Counted from the first letter of the stretch, positions 1 through 6,413 are shown. The stretch: 12,148 bases of DNA from Methanosarcinales archaeon (GCA_025464585.1 JAODGL010000067.1:1-12148), one strand, 5' to 3'. Notes: generated by a model from the letters alone, not told the origin. A program made the numbers and translations.

Positions 1-46
1 AGATAAGATAAACATACTCAATGAAAAGAAAATTCAATTTCTTTTC

Positions 47-62
47 TCTTTTTATATATAGG
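47..62 (-). promoter_or_regulatory. TATA-like box facing the left edge
   Basis: Read on the minus strand, positions 60-49 give TATATATAAAAA, a good archaeal TATA-like element. A start site about 25 bases downstream would fall near position 30, and a minus-strand ATG lies at 15-13, opening a frame that leaves the window after five codons. This could be the promoter of a leftward gene, but too little of that gene is visible to name it. AT-rich spacer sequence can look like this by chance. Confidence 0.3.
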
Positions 63-64
63 CT

Positions 65-80
65 CCGTACTTAAGTACGG
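65..80. repeat. perfect 16-bp palindrome after the recombinase gene
   Basis: CCGTACTTAAGTACGG is identical to its own reverse complement over all 16 bases. It lies 22 bases beyond the stop codon of the tyrosine recombinase and just upstream of a TATA-like box facing left. It has no loop, so it is a poor RNA hairpin and a better candidate for a dimeric protein-binding site, either a recombinase core site or an operator for a gene beyond the left edge. The palindrome is seen directly; its role is inferred. Confidence 0.5.
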
Positions 81-101
81 GTATGTGACTGAGATATAAT
101 T

Positions 102-677
102 TTATCCTTCGTATATCTCCCTGTATTTTTTCTCCACATCCTCGGTCGTCACATGCGTATATATCATCGTGGTCTTCAAGTCCGCATGACCTGCGAGGTA
201 TTGTAGTCTGGCAATATCTATCCCCTTTCTCCATGAATGCGTAATAAAGAAATGTCGAAGAGAATGACAGGACACATTTTTATCTACGCCTGCAAGCTGC
301 GCATACTTCTTCGGCAACCGCTGGATTTGTCTATACGAGATGCTTCTGAAAACATAATCCTCTGATTTCATCTTTTCTGTATATCGCTTCAGCAGCACGA
401 TAGTGGCATCGTCAACAAGGACTTCTCTTCTCACATATTTTCGCTGTTTCAACGAATACACCCACAGTCTTTTATTACGGAAGTCAATGTCCTTCTTCTG
501 TATTCCATACATCCACGTCCCGCGCTCTCGTTTATATACACCGTAAAGCTCGCCTATACGAATGCCTGTTCTTGCAAGCAGTCGCAATATTAGATAGTCT
601 CTATCCCTTATAATAGCGGCATCCAGGATTTTGTTCAGCTCTTCTTCGGTAATAGGGTCAGGAGCTCTTTTTGGCAT
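102..677 (-). CDS. minimal tyrosine recombinase/integrase (catalytic domain only)
   Basis: Site-specific recombinase of the phage integrase/Xer superfamily, which breaks and rejoins DNA through a 3'-phosphotyrosine intermediate. The full set of catalytic residues is visible: Arg40 in TGIRIGEL, a beta-hairpin lysine at Lys77 or Lys80, His138 and Arg141 in HSLRH, His164 in LAGHAD, and the nucleophile Tyr173 in IYTHV. At 191 residues it is only the catalytic domain. Archaeal XerA and most integrases are near 280-300 residues and carry an N-terminal SAM-like core-binding domain, absent here. The ATG at 677-675 is followed at once by catalytic-domain sequence (PITEEELNKIL), so the short form looks original and not a truncation at this start. 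It follows rpl32e by 42 bases on the same strand. It could be a resident Xer-type resolvase or the remnant of an integrated element; no other phage or plasmid gene is visible. Confidence 0.88.
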   Translation of the reverse strand: MPKRAPDPITEEELNKILDAAIIRDRDYLILRLLARTGIRIGELYGVYKRERGTWMYGIQKKDIDFRNKRLWVYSLKQRKYVRREVLVDDATIVLLKRYTEKMKSEDYVFRSISYRQIQRLPKKYAQLAGVDKNVSCHSLRHFFITHSWRKGIDIARLQYLAGHADLKTTMIYTHVTTEDVEKKYREIYEG

Positions 678-681
678 AAAC

Positions 682-709
682 TTTTCTTTAAAACCTTTAC
701 TAAAGAAAA
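682..709. repeat. 9-bp inverted repeat in the recombinase leader
   Basis: TTTTCTTTA (682-690) and TAAAGAAAA (701-709) are perfect inverted copies separated by ten bases. The repeat fills the short gap between the rpl32e stop codon and the recombinase ATG. It could be an operator through which the recombinase is autoregulated, or a weak hairpin ending the rpl32e transcript. The arms are AT-rich, so chance is not excluded. Confidence 0.4.
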
Positions 710-719
710 TTATATTTAT

Positions 720-1067
720 TCATTTAGGATTAAGCACCTTTATACCCCGCGCTGCCGCTTCCTCTTCTATCTGCGCCCTCTTTCTCCTTCCCACAGAAGA
801 TGCTATCCGCGCTGCTGCTATTTCATCTTTTGCGAGCGTAGTCTTAGCAAGCTCATTCGTGTTGAAAACAAGCACTTCTCGCACTCCTGAAGGATGCAAT
901 CCTCTTTCTTCTTTCTTTCTCCTATACCCCGCTTTCACGCTTGCGCCTTTCGCCGCTATATGCTCCCTGAGCTTGTTATCATGCCCTCGAGGTCTTCTCC
1001 AGCTCTTGTTCAACTTCTTCTTTTTTCTCCATCCATATCGCTCAAATTTTGGTTTTTTCTTTGTCAT
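720..1067 (-). CDS. rpl32e: large ribosomal subunit protein eL32
   Basis: Structural protein of the archaeal 50S subunit. The eL32 pattern is clear: basic N-terminus, then WRKKKKLNKSWRRPRG, a GYRRKKEERGLHPSG segment, REVLVFNTNEL, an ARIASSVGRRKR helix and the ending RGIKVLNPK. I chose the ATG at 1067-1065 (MTKKKPKF) because family homology begins there; in-frame TTG (1082) and ATG (1076) codons upstream overlap or crowd the serA stop. At about 115 residues it is the short core form without the long N-terminal extension some archaea carry. It starts 11 bases after serA and is probably co-transcribed with it. In most archaea eL32 sits in the spc-like ribosomal cluster between uL6 and eL19; here none of those neighbours is present, so the gene appears relocated. 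Confidence 0.95.
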   Translation of the reverse strand: MTKKKPKFERYGWRKKKKLNKSWRRPRGHDNKLREHIAAKGASVKAGYRRKKEERGLHPSGVREVLVFNTNELAKTTLAKDEIAAARIASSVGRRKRAQIEEEAAARGIKVLNPK

Positions 1068-1078
1068 CTTTATCATTA

Positions 1079-2707
1079 TCAAAGTCTCACAAGTTTCACA
1101 TCAAATATATTCTTCACCTTTTTTATCTCTTCCATTGTATCATCACTAACGCTCCCATCCACGTTAAGTACCATAACAGCTTCTCCACCCGTTTTCTCTC
1201 GCCCCACCTGCATCCCAGCTATGTTTATACCCTTGTCACCTAAAATCACGCAAACCGGTCCTATCACCCTTGGTTTATCTAAGAAGGAGCATATAAGCAT
1301 ATAGCCAGAAGGCGATGCATCTACCCTATATCCATCTATTTTCACTATTCTTGGGTCGTCTTTTCCGAATAGAGTACCTGCAACGGTCTTTATCTCCTCC
1401 TTCTCTTCTACCCGTAAGCTCGTTGCAACGCTAATCAAAGAAGAGAAGTTTTCTATGTCCTCAGTCCTGCTTTCCGTGACCTTTATCCCGAATTTCTTCG
1501 CTATTGTCTCGGCATTCACATAATTCACACCATCAGTAAACCAGGAAAGGAAGCTCTTTAGCATTGCTACGGTTATCAATCTTGTATTTTTCCCTATGCC
1601 TGCACCCGCAGCTCCTATTTCGCCCTCATAAGAGACGTTAAATTGCTCTATCCTACCCGATTTTGGTATGAGCTGTGCCGAGAGTCGCCCGAGTTTCTCC
1701 GCTAATACTAAATAAGGCTTTAGGGTACTCATTAACTCCTCCTGGACGTATATCATGTTCACGGCATTTCTTACAGTTTTGTTCTTTAACGCTTCTATAA
1801 CTTCCTCTGCAATCACCATAGCGGCAGCCTTCTGAGCTTCCTCTGTTGACGCGCCCAGGTGGGGCGTAACAATCACTTCTTCCATCGCCAGCAATTCATT
1901 CTCACCGGGTGGCTCGTGCTCAAAGACATCCAGAGCCGCTCCAGCCACTTTACCGCTCTTTAGCGCATCCCTCAACGCACCTTCATCTATTATCCCTCCA
2001 CGAGCACAATTGATCACACGAACACCGTCTTTCATCAGCTCGAACTCTTTCTCGCCTATCAGGTGATGCGTATCCTTTGTCAGGGGTGTATGCAGCGATA
2101 TAAAATCAGCGGCAGAGAGGACCTCATTAAAGCTTGAAAGAGCAATTCCAAGCTCTCTTGCCCGCTCCGCAGATATAAAGGGGTCGTATGCAACAACCCT
2201 CATTCCAAGTCCTTTTGCCCTTCTCGCTACTTCGCTTCCCACTCTTCCCAGACCTATCACGCCCAATACCTTGTCATTTACTTCCACACCCATGTGTTTC
2301 TTTCTTTCCCATCTGCCCGATTTCAGCGAGATATTCGCAGTCGGTATTTTCCGCGATAAGCTGAGCAGCATTGCAATGGTGTGCTCCGCAGCCGAGATAG
2401 TATTTGCTTCTGGTGCATTTACCACCATTATTCCCCTTTCTGTCGCTGCTTCCACATCTATGTTGTCCACACCGACACCTGCTCTGCCTATTACCTTTAG
2501 TTTACCCCTGCTCCCTGCTTCTATTATCTCTTTCGTCACTTTCGTACCACTTCTCACGATTAATGCATCATAGCCCGCAATACGCTCCTTTAATTCTTCC
2601 TTGCTCAATTCTAATTCAATATCCACTTCTGCAAACTCCCTCAGCTTTTTTATCCCTTCTTCTGAGATGTGGTCAGTTACAAGTACCTTGCTTATTTTTC
2701 CCTTCAT
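1079..2707 (-). CDS. serA: D-3-phosphoglycerate dehydrogenase
   Basis: Oxidises 3-phosphoglycerate to 3-phosphohydroxypyruvate with NAD, the first step of serine synthesis, in the cytoplasm. Counting from the ATG at 2707, the NAD-binding loop GLGRVG is at about 152-157, and the catalytic residues are Arg236 (NCARGG), Glu265 (FEHEPP) and His283 (TPHLGAST). The catalytic core is followed by an allosteric-substrate-binding domain and a C-terminal ACT domain (about 470-542, with DKGINIAGMQVGR). This is the long PGDH architecture, near the usual 525-540 residues. ACT domains in this family commonly mediate serine feedback inhibition, so the enzyme is probably regulated that way (inference). A TTG at 2713-2711 is a possible start two codons earlier. 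A purine-rich GAGAGAGAAA stretch precedes the ATG. It lies 58 bases after the CitG-like gene and just before rpl32e, on the same strand. Confidence 0.96.
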   Translation of the reverse strand: MKGKISKVLVTDHISEEGIKKLREFAEVDIELELSKEELKERIAGYDALIVRSGTKVTKEIIEAGSRGKLKVIGRAGVGVDNIDVEAATERGIMVVNAPEANTISAAEHTIAMLLSLSRKIPTANISLKSGRWERKKHMGVEVNDKVLGVIGLGRVGSEVARRAKGLGMRVVAYDPFISAERARELGIALSSFNEVLSAADFISLHTPLTKDTHHLIGEKEFELMKDGVRVINCARGGIIDEGALRDALKSGKVAGAALDVFEHEPPGENELLAMEEVIVTPHLGASTEEAQKAAAMVIAEEVIEALKNKTVRNAVNMIYVQEELMSTLKPYLVLAEKLGRLSAQLIPKSGRIEQFNVSYEGEIGAAGAGIGKNTRLITVAMLKSFLSWFTDGVNYVNAETIAKKFGIKVTESRTEDIENFSSLISVATSLRVEEKEEIKTVAGTLFGKDDPRIVKIDGYRVDASPSGYMLICSFLDKPRVIGPVCVILGDKGINIAGMQVGREKTGGEAVMVLNVDGSVSDDTMEEIKKVKNIFDVKLVRL

Positions 2708-2765
2708 CTGCAATTTCTCTCTCGCTTCCTTTGTAAACTTAGTAAAAATTTAGGGTTATTAAAAC

Positions 2766-3644
2766 TTAATCAACCTTCAACCCACCAAGAATCGCGATAA
2801 ACAATGCCGCTGCTATTATATCTGCGGTAGAACCAGGGTTTATTCCTTCTCTTATCAGCTCCTCATCGAACTCTTCTACCGCTTTAAGCTCGTATCCCCT
2901 CCCCACAATCATCTTTGCCCTCTCCCTCACGTATTTGCTCTTTTCTCTTCCAAACTTCATTTTTACGAAAGTATCCTCTTCCTCAGAAAGAAATCTGAGA
3001 TAAGCATGGGCTATGGCATCATTTATGCACATCTCTTTGGCAAAATCGCTTAGTAGTGGTGCATACCTGAAAGTTTTCTCAAACCCGCCTACTAATTCAC
3101 GTGAAATCAAGTCATAAGATGCAGAAATTGTAAGTATCTGATACAGAGACAGCTTCTTCTCTGTTATCACGGTTAGCGAATTTTCATCCATCACGTCAAG
3201 TTCAGGCACATCTGTCCTCACTTTTACTTTTGCTTTTGGAAACGCACGGTAAACTTCTACTGCATCATCCACGCTGGTGCTCAGCATGATTTCCTTTGCT
3301 TTTCGCTTTACCTCCTTATAACCAGAGCTTTCGCAAGCTCCCGCAGCCATCGCCAAAGGCGTTAACAAAAGCAGTGCGCCAAAGTGCGTATTTCCTCCGC
3401 TTTGCCACTCCATACTTTCTTCCACTCCTCTCCTTATCAATTCACCCACGCCTCCTCCTTTGCACCTTCCTCTCGCTGCCGCTTCTCTCAAAACCGGGTA
3501 CACGGCAACCGAAGAAGCAAGAAAGTGCTCATAATGTGTATCTTTGAAGTCGTGTCTTCGACCTACGTTACCCGGCTTAGGATAAGCAGATACTTCGAGG
3601 AGCAGAGCCAATTGCGCACTTCTCGCAATATAATCTTCGTTCAT
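2766..3644 (-). CDS. CitG/MdcB-family triphosphoribosyl-dephospho-CoA synthase homologue
   Basis: The characterised bacterial family members join ATP and dephospho-CoA to make the precursor of the prosthetic group of citrate lyase (CitG) or malonate decarboxylase (MdcB). The family motifs are all present in 292 residues: AYPKPGNV at 20-27, GGNTHFGALLLLTPLA at 83-98, and NPGSTADIIAAALF at 269-282, with further helical segments between. The length is typical. No citrate lyase, malonate decarboxylase or CitX-like gene is in the window, so the archaeal substrate or acceptor is unassigned; a role in a different coenzyme pathway is possible. The ATG at 3644 is about 20 bases downstream of a predicted start site set by a TATA-like box, so translation may be from a very short leader. 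serA follows 58 bases later on the same strand. Confidence 0.87.
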   Translation of the reverse strand: MNEDYIARSAQLALLLEVSAYPKPGNVGRRHDFKDTHYEHFLASSVAVYPVLREAAARGRCKGGGVGELIRRGVEESMEWQSGGNTHFGALLLLTPLAMAAGACESSGYKEVKRKAKEIMLSTSVDDAVEVYRAFPKAKVKVRTDVPELDVMDENSLTVITEKKLSLYQILTISASYDLISRELVGGFEKTFRYAPLLSDFAKEMCINDAIAHAYLRFLSEEEDTFVKMKFGREKSKYVRERAKMIVGRGYELKAVEEFDEELIREGINPGSTADIIAAALFIAILGGLKVD

Positions 3645-3683
3645 TATTTTGGTTAGTTTTGAAAATGATTTGTTGAGTAATAT

Positions 3684-3712
3684 TCTTTATATGAAGCGAA
3701 AATATAAAAAAC
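3684..3712 (-). promoter_or_regulatory. U-tract after nikR and TATA-like box for the CitG-like gene
   Basis: On the minus strand the nikR stop is followed within ten bases by a run of six T (3712-3707) and further T-rich sequence, the usual form of archaeal U-tract termination. CATATAAAG at about 3693-3685 is then a TATA-like element for the CitG-like gene, placing a start site near 3663 and leaving a leader of about 20 bases. Both roles are inferred from position and composition. Confidence 0.4.
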
Positions 3713-3717
3713 TCCCT

Positions 3718-4151
3718 TCACCTCTTTCCTTCGTGGATTCGATTTAATGGGGTAACATTTAGCTTCACATGTTTCACCCCTCGCAGTGACATGATATGAC
3801 CAGTTAATGCCCTCATCTCCTCGCCATCACCGCGCAAAATGATAACTTCAAGGTAGTTGTCAGAATCGAGGGGAATGCGGATCGAAGATTTTATAATGGC
3901 ACTGTACCTTTGCTGTACATTTGCGATGGAGCCTGCCACACCTGTTATTTCGCGATCATATATAAATGTTAGTGCCCCAACATGCTCTCCTTCAACCTCA
4001 GTCATCCATTCGTAATAGTTAATGTAGTGCCTCAAGGCATCCCTTACCCCTTCCGACCTGGATGCAAAGCCCCTTTCGAAATAGTTTCATCGAAACGACC
4101 GACTAAATCCGCACGAATGGATACCCCGGTCCTAACCAGTTCCTTTTCCAT
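3718..4151 (-). pseudogene. NikR-family ribbon-helix-helix regulator, frameshifted, nickel ligands absent
   Basis: NikR proteins are nickel-responsive repressors with an N-terminal ribbon-helix-helix DNA-binding domain and a C-terminal ACT-like tetramerisation and metal domain. From the ATG at 4151, one frame reads MEKELVRTGVSIRADLVGRFDETIS and soon stops. The next frame resumes ERGFASRSEGVRDALRHYINYYEWM, the expected second half of the DNA-binding domain, and continues intact to the end at 3718. A single missing base near 4075-4081 explains the break. Aligned without gaps to E. coli NikR, the nickel ligands His76, His87, His89 and Cys95 are Gln, Arg, Pro and Tyr here, while the surrounding fold (LEVIILRGD, RGVKHVKL) is well kept. 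The gene may be a true pseudogene, a sequencing or assembly error, or a frameshifted gene. If functional it should sense something other than nickel. An in-frame ATG at 4166 is an alternative start. Confidence 0.82.
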
Positions 4152-4220
4152 TGTGTTTCTGTGCATCTTTCTTTAAAGTAGATTTCCCTTCGCCTCTTCT
4201 TCACTACCGCTCCGTGTTAG

Positions 4221-4253
4221 ATATTAATTTAATATGTTTTTAACATATAAAGA
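4221..4253 (-). promoter_or_regulatory. overlapping perfect palindromes on the putative nikR promoter
   Basis: Two perfect inverted repeats overlap: ATATTAATTTAATAT at 4221-4235 (7-base arms, 1-base centre) and ATATGTTTTTAACATAT at 4232-4248 (7-base arms, 3-base centre). On the minus strand TTTATATG at about 4252-4245 is a TATA-like box for the NikR-like gene, which puts the start site near 4224. The palindromes would then cover the TATA box and the start site, the classic position for an archaeal repressor, and autoregulation is likely. The region is AT-rich, so function needs testing. The leader to the ATG would be about 70 bases. Confidence 0.5.
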
Positions 4254-4320
4254 TACTCTATATATAGCTTTTTCTTTATCCTCATCCAAAAGCCATGGAT
4301 TGATACAAAGGAGAGATTCT

Positions 4321-4932
4321 TCAATCTTTTCTCGTTCTCTCCATCCTATATATATCCACCTCTATGAACTTCTTTTCCTTCTTATGGAACCAGAATCGTT
4401 TTTTCAAAGGAAAAGCGACTGGGAACCGAACAATCGCAACATGGGGAACGAAACTTCTTATAAACAATTCACTGCCTGCGTTATGTATAGAATAAACAAC
4501 AGGAGCGATTTCAAAAGCTTTTTCCAAAAATATCCTATCAGCATGTATGTTCTTCCTTTGCGCACCAAAAGGAGGATTCATCACCACGGTATCACCGCGT
4601 CCAACAACTTCCCGTACATCACACCTCCTGAATTCTACCTTCACACCTAATCTCTTGCTATTTGCATTCGCAACAGCTATCACCTTCTTGTCGCTATCTA
4701 TCCCCACCACCTCCTTTGCACCCAATAATTTCGCGCCTATCCCCAGTATTCCATTACCACAACCGAGGTCATATACGACACGATTTTCAATATCGCCGTT
4801 CATAAAAGCAAAATGAAGCAATTCGGAAGCCACAGTAGCGGGAGTTGAATATTGTTCCTTATCCGCATCCGGCTCCTTTATGTCCTCAACTCTTTCTAAC
4901 ATGATTTCTAATTCCTTTTTTTTCATAGTCAT
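4321..4932 (-). CDS. METTL5-like RNA N6-adenine methyltransferase
   Basis: Rossmann-fold S-adenosylmethionine-dependent methyltransferase of the archaeal/eukaryotic METTL5 family (COG2263 type). Visible motifs are the family's N-terminal LERVEDIKEPDADKEQYSTP (about 12-31), the AdoMet-binding DLGCGNGILGIGA (55-67), the acidic GIDSDKKVI strand end (77-85), and the catalytic NPPFG at 119-123, typical of enzymes that methylate the exocyclic amine of adenine. Human METTL5, with TRMT112, makes m6A in 18S rRNA; an rRNA target is therefore the best guess here but is inferred. At 203 residues the length is usual. Its ATG overlaps the gatC stop as ATGA, so the two genes are almost certainly co-transcribed and translationally coupled. 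A second ATG at 4926 is possible. Confidence 0.9.
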   Translation of the reverse strand: MTMKKKELEIMLERVEDIKEPDADKEQYSTPATVASELLHFAFMNGDIENRVVYDLGCGNGILGIGAKLLGAKEVVGIDSDKKVIAVANANSKRLGVKVEFRRCDVREVVGRGDTVVMNPPFGAQRKNIHADRIFLEKAFEIAPVVYSIHNAGSELFIRSFVPHVAIVRFPVAFPLKKRFWFHKKEKKFIEVDIYRMERTRKD

Positions 4933-5231
4933 AACATCCGCGGACTTTTGAAATACCCTTTCTCCTTCTTAGGCGCATTCCGCAGCACTTCTGATTTGCT
5001 TAACGCTTCCTTTGACCCATCTTCCCTTACCACATTCTTTATGCCAATTACGTGATATGTGGGCTCTACGTCTTCAGTGTCTAATTCATCAAGGACGGCG
5101 AAATAATCTAATATTGAACTCAATTGCCGCTCAAATAACTCCTTCTCCTCTTCGCTCAGCTTTAGCCTTGCCAACCACCCTATATGCTCTATCTCCTCTT
5201 TTCTTATCATAACACTTTTTCTTTTTTTCAT
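4929..5231 (-). CDS. gatC: Asp-tRNA(Asn)/Glu-tRNA(Gln) amidotransferase subunit C
   Basis: Small subunit of GatCAB, which amidates mischarged Asp-tRNA(Asn) (and in some organisms Glu-tRNA(Gln)); GatC wraps around and stabilises the GatA-GatB pair. The family pattern is clear: EEIEHIGWLARLKLSEEE, then LSSILDYFAVLDELDTEDVEPTYHV, and the C-terminal VVREDGSKEALSKSEVLRNAPKKEKGYFKSPRML. At 100 residues (93 if translation begins at the ATG at 5210, where homology starts) the length is normal. No Shine-Dalgarno sequence precedes either start. TATA-like sequences near 5262 and 5241 would make the 5231 and 5210 starts nearly leaderless, so I cannot decide between them. gatA and gatB are not adjacent, and the partner downstream is instead the METTL5-like gene, a translation-linked pair. 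Confidence 0.93.
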   Translation of the reverse strand: MKKRKSVMIRKEEIEHIGWLARLKLSEEEKELFERQLSSILDYFAVLDELDTEDVEPTYHVIGIKNVVREDGSKEALSKSEVLRNAPKKEKGYFKSPRML

Positions 5232-5286
5232 TGTACATAAAGTATAACTCTTTTTCTAATAATAAAAGAGTTAAAGGGGGATAGCG

Positions 5287-5367
5287 ATGAAGAAGCGATA
5301 TAAGCGAAAGCGCACGGGCTGGATGCGAAGAACATCGCGAATATATCTGGATAAGACCGTGAACTGA
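5287..5367 (+). CDS. possible short basic leader ORF (26 codons)
   Basis: An ATG at 5287 opens 26 codons ending in TGA at 5365-5367, eleven bases before the sugar nucleotidyltransferase ATG. It is preceded at six bases by GGGGG in AAAGGGGGAT, a better Shine-Dalgarno-like site than the downstream gene has. The peptide would begin MKKRYKRKR and is about 40 percent Lys/Arg. I recognise no family. It could be a translated leader peptide, a chance ORF in a 5' leader, or decayed coding sequence: another frame of the same stretch also reads like protein but contains two stops. Low confidence. Confidence 0.22.
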   Translation: MKKRYKRKRTGWMRRTSRIYLDKTVN

Positions 5368-5378
5368 AAATTGCAACT

Positions 5379-6410
5379 ATGAAGGCAGTAATTCTTGCGG
5401 GTGGATATGGAACAAGACTTAGACCGCTTACGTTTACCACGCCGAAGGCTATGATTCCTCTGGTGAATAAACCTATAATAGAATATATAGTGGACTACCT
5501 AACAGGTTATGGGTTAAAAGAGATTGTTATCACCACAAACTACCTCAGAGAGCAAACGATAGATTATCTCCGCAAAAGGAGGAGAGATTTAAAACTGTCT
5601 TATCCCGAGGAACCTACTCCTTTAGGGACTGCCGGGTCGGTAAAAAACGCAGCGATAGGAGAGAGATCTTTCATTATACAGGGTGACAACATCACGGATA
5701 TAGACCTGAAAAAGGTGATGGAGTTTCACGAAGAGCACGGGAAGTTTGTGACCATTGCTCTCCTGCCCGTGCCTAATCCGTCTTTATATGGGATAGCAGA
5801 GCTCGAAGCCAATGGAAGGATAAGGAATTTTAAAGAGAAACCATCACCGGGTGAGTGTTTCTCAAATCTTGCAAATACCGGGTTGTATATTATAGAACCC
5901 GAGGCATTGGAATACGTACCAGAAAACAGTGCTTTTGATTTCTCTAAAGACTTATTTCCTATACTTGTAGCGAAAAAAGAGGTTTATGGCTGCGTGGTTG
6001 ATGGATTCTGGACAGATGCCGGTAATCCGGGTGGCTACATGGAAGCAAGCAGGTGGATATTGGAGAAAAAGGGATTCGAATGCGCAAATACCGCAGAGAT
6101 AGAAGATAACGAGATTCAGGGTAACGTTGCTATTGGCGAATACGCAGTGGTAAAGAAATCCCTGATACGAGGTCCTGCTGTGATAGGGAAGCATGCAGAA
6201 ATAATAGGAAGCAAAATGTACGATTCCGTGGTATTCTCAGGAGTGAGTTTGAGTGAAAGCATGCTAAACAAAAGTGTGATTGGCGAGAACACGATGTTAA
6301 AAGGGGCAGAAGTAGCAGATTCCATCATTGGTGCATACTGTGAGATAAAAGAAGGGGTGCAAGTAAAACAAACGAGAATTCAGCCATTTACAAGCCTGCA
6401 AATTGACTGA
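5379..6410 (+). CDS. NDP-sugar pyrophosphorylase with C-terminal left-handed beta-helix
   Basis: Nucleotidyltransferase that couples a sugar 1-phosphate to an NTP, giving an NDP-sugar and pyrophosphate for glycan or cell-surface polymer synthesis. The signature GGYGTRLRPLTFTTPK is at 8-23 with Lys23. It is followed by LGTAGS (82-87), QGDN with the metal-binding Asp103, GIAELEANGRIRNFKEKP (138-155), NTGLY (166-170) and WTDAGNPGGY with Asp213. From about 240 to 335 a series of hexapeptide-like turns (NVAIGEYAVV, AVIGKHAEIIGS, SVIGENTMLKGAEV) forms a left-handed beta-helix. This is the arrangement of archaeal mannose-1-phosphate guanylyltransferase-like and glucose-1-phosphate thymidylyl/uridylyltransferase-like proteins; the nucleotide and sugar cannot be fixed from motifs. 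It is the only clear plus-strand gene in the window. No good Shine-Dalgarno site precedes the ATG. It converges on the thermosome-like gene with three bases between the stop codons. Confidence 0.92.
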   Translation: MKAVILAGGYGTRLRPLTFTTPKAMIPLVNKPIIEYIVDYLTGYGLKEIVITTNYLREQTIDYLRKRRRDLKLSYPEEPTPLGTAGSVKNAAIGERSFIIQGDNITDIDLKKVMEFHEEHGKFVTIALLPVPNPSLYGIAELEANGRIRNFKEKPSPGECFSNLANTGLYIIEPEALEYVPENSAFDFSKDLFPILVAKKEVYGCVVDGFWTDAGNPGGYMEASRWILEKKGFECANTAEIEDNEIQGNVAIGEYAVVKKSLIRGPAVIGKHAEIIGSKMYDSVVFSGVSLSESMLNKSVIGENTMLKGAEVADSIIGAYCEIKEGVQVKQTRIQPFTSLQID

Positions 6411-6413
6411 GTA

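Noticed and set aside
25..711. A 10-base direct repeat (AAAGAAAATT at 25-34 and 702-711) flanking the recombinase, as possible attachment sites
   Set aside because: Both copies are pure AT-rich spacer sequence of low complexity, and the matches do not extend. Such repeats are expected by chance here.
631..1304. Overlapping plus-strand ORFs of 172 and 136 codons
   Set aside because: They lie antisense to rpl32e and serA, have low-complexity Ser/Phe/Leu-rich translations and match no family. They are shadows of the real minus-strand genes.
4258..4267. CTATATATAG palindrome as a third operator
   Set aside because: It is a short alternating AT palindrome that arises easily by chance and is more likely just AT-rich spacer.
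5131..5440. Minus-strand ORFs of 81 and 70 codons across the gatC/nucleotidyltransferase spacer
   Set aside because: They overlap gatC and the nucleotidyltransferase start in other frames and show no recognisable family pattern.
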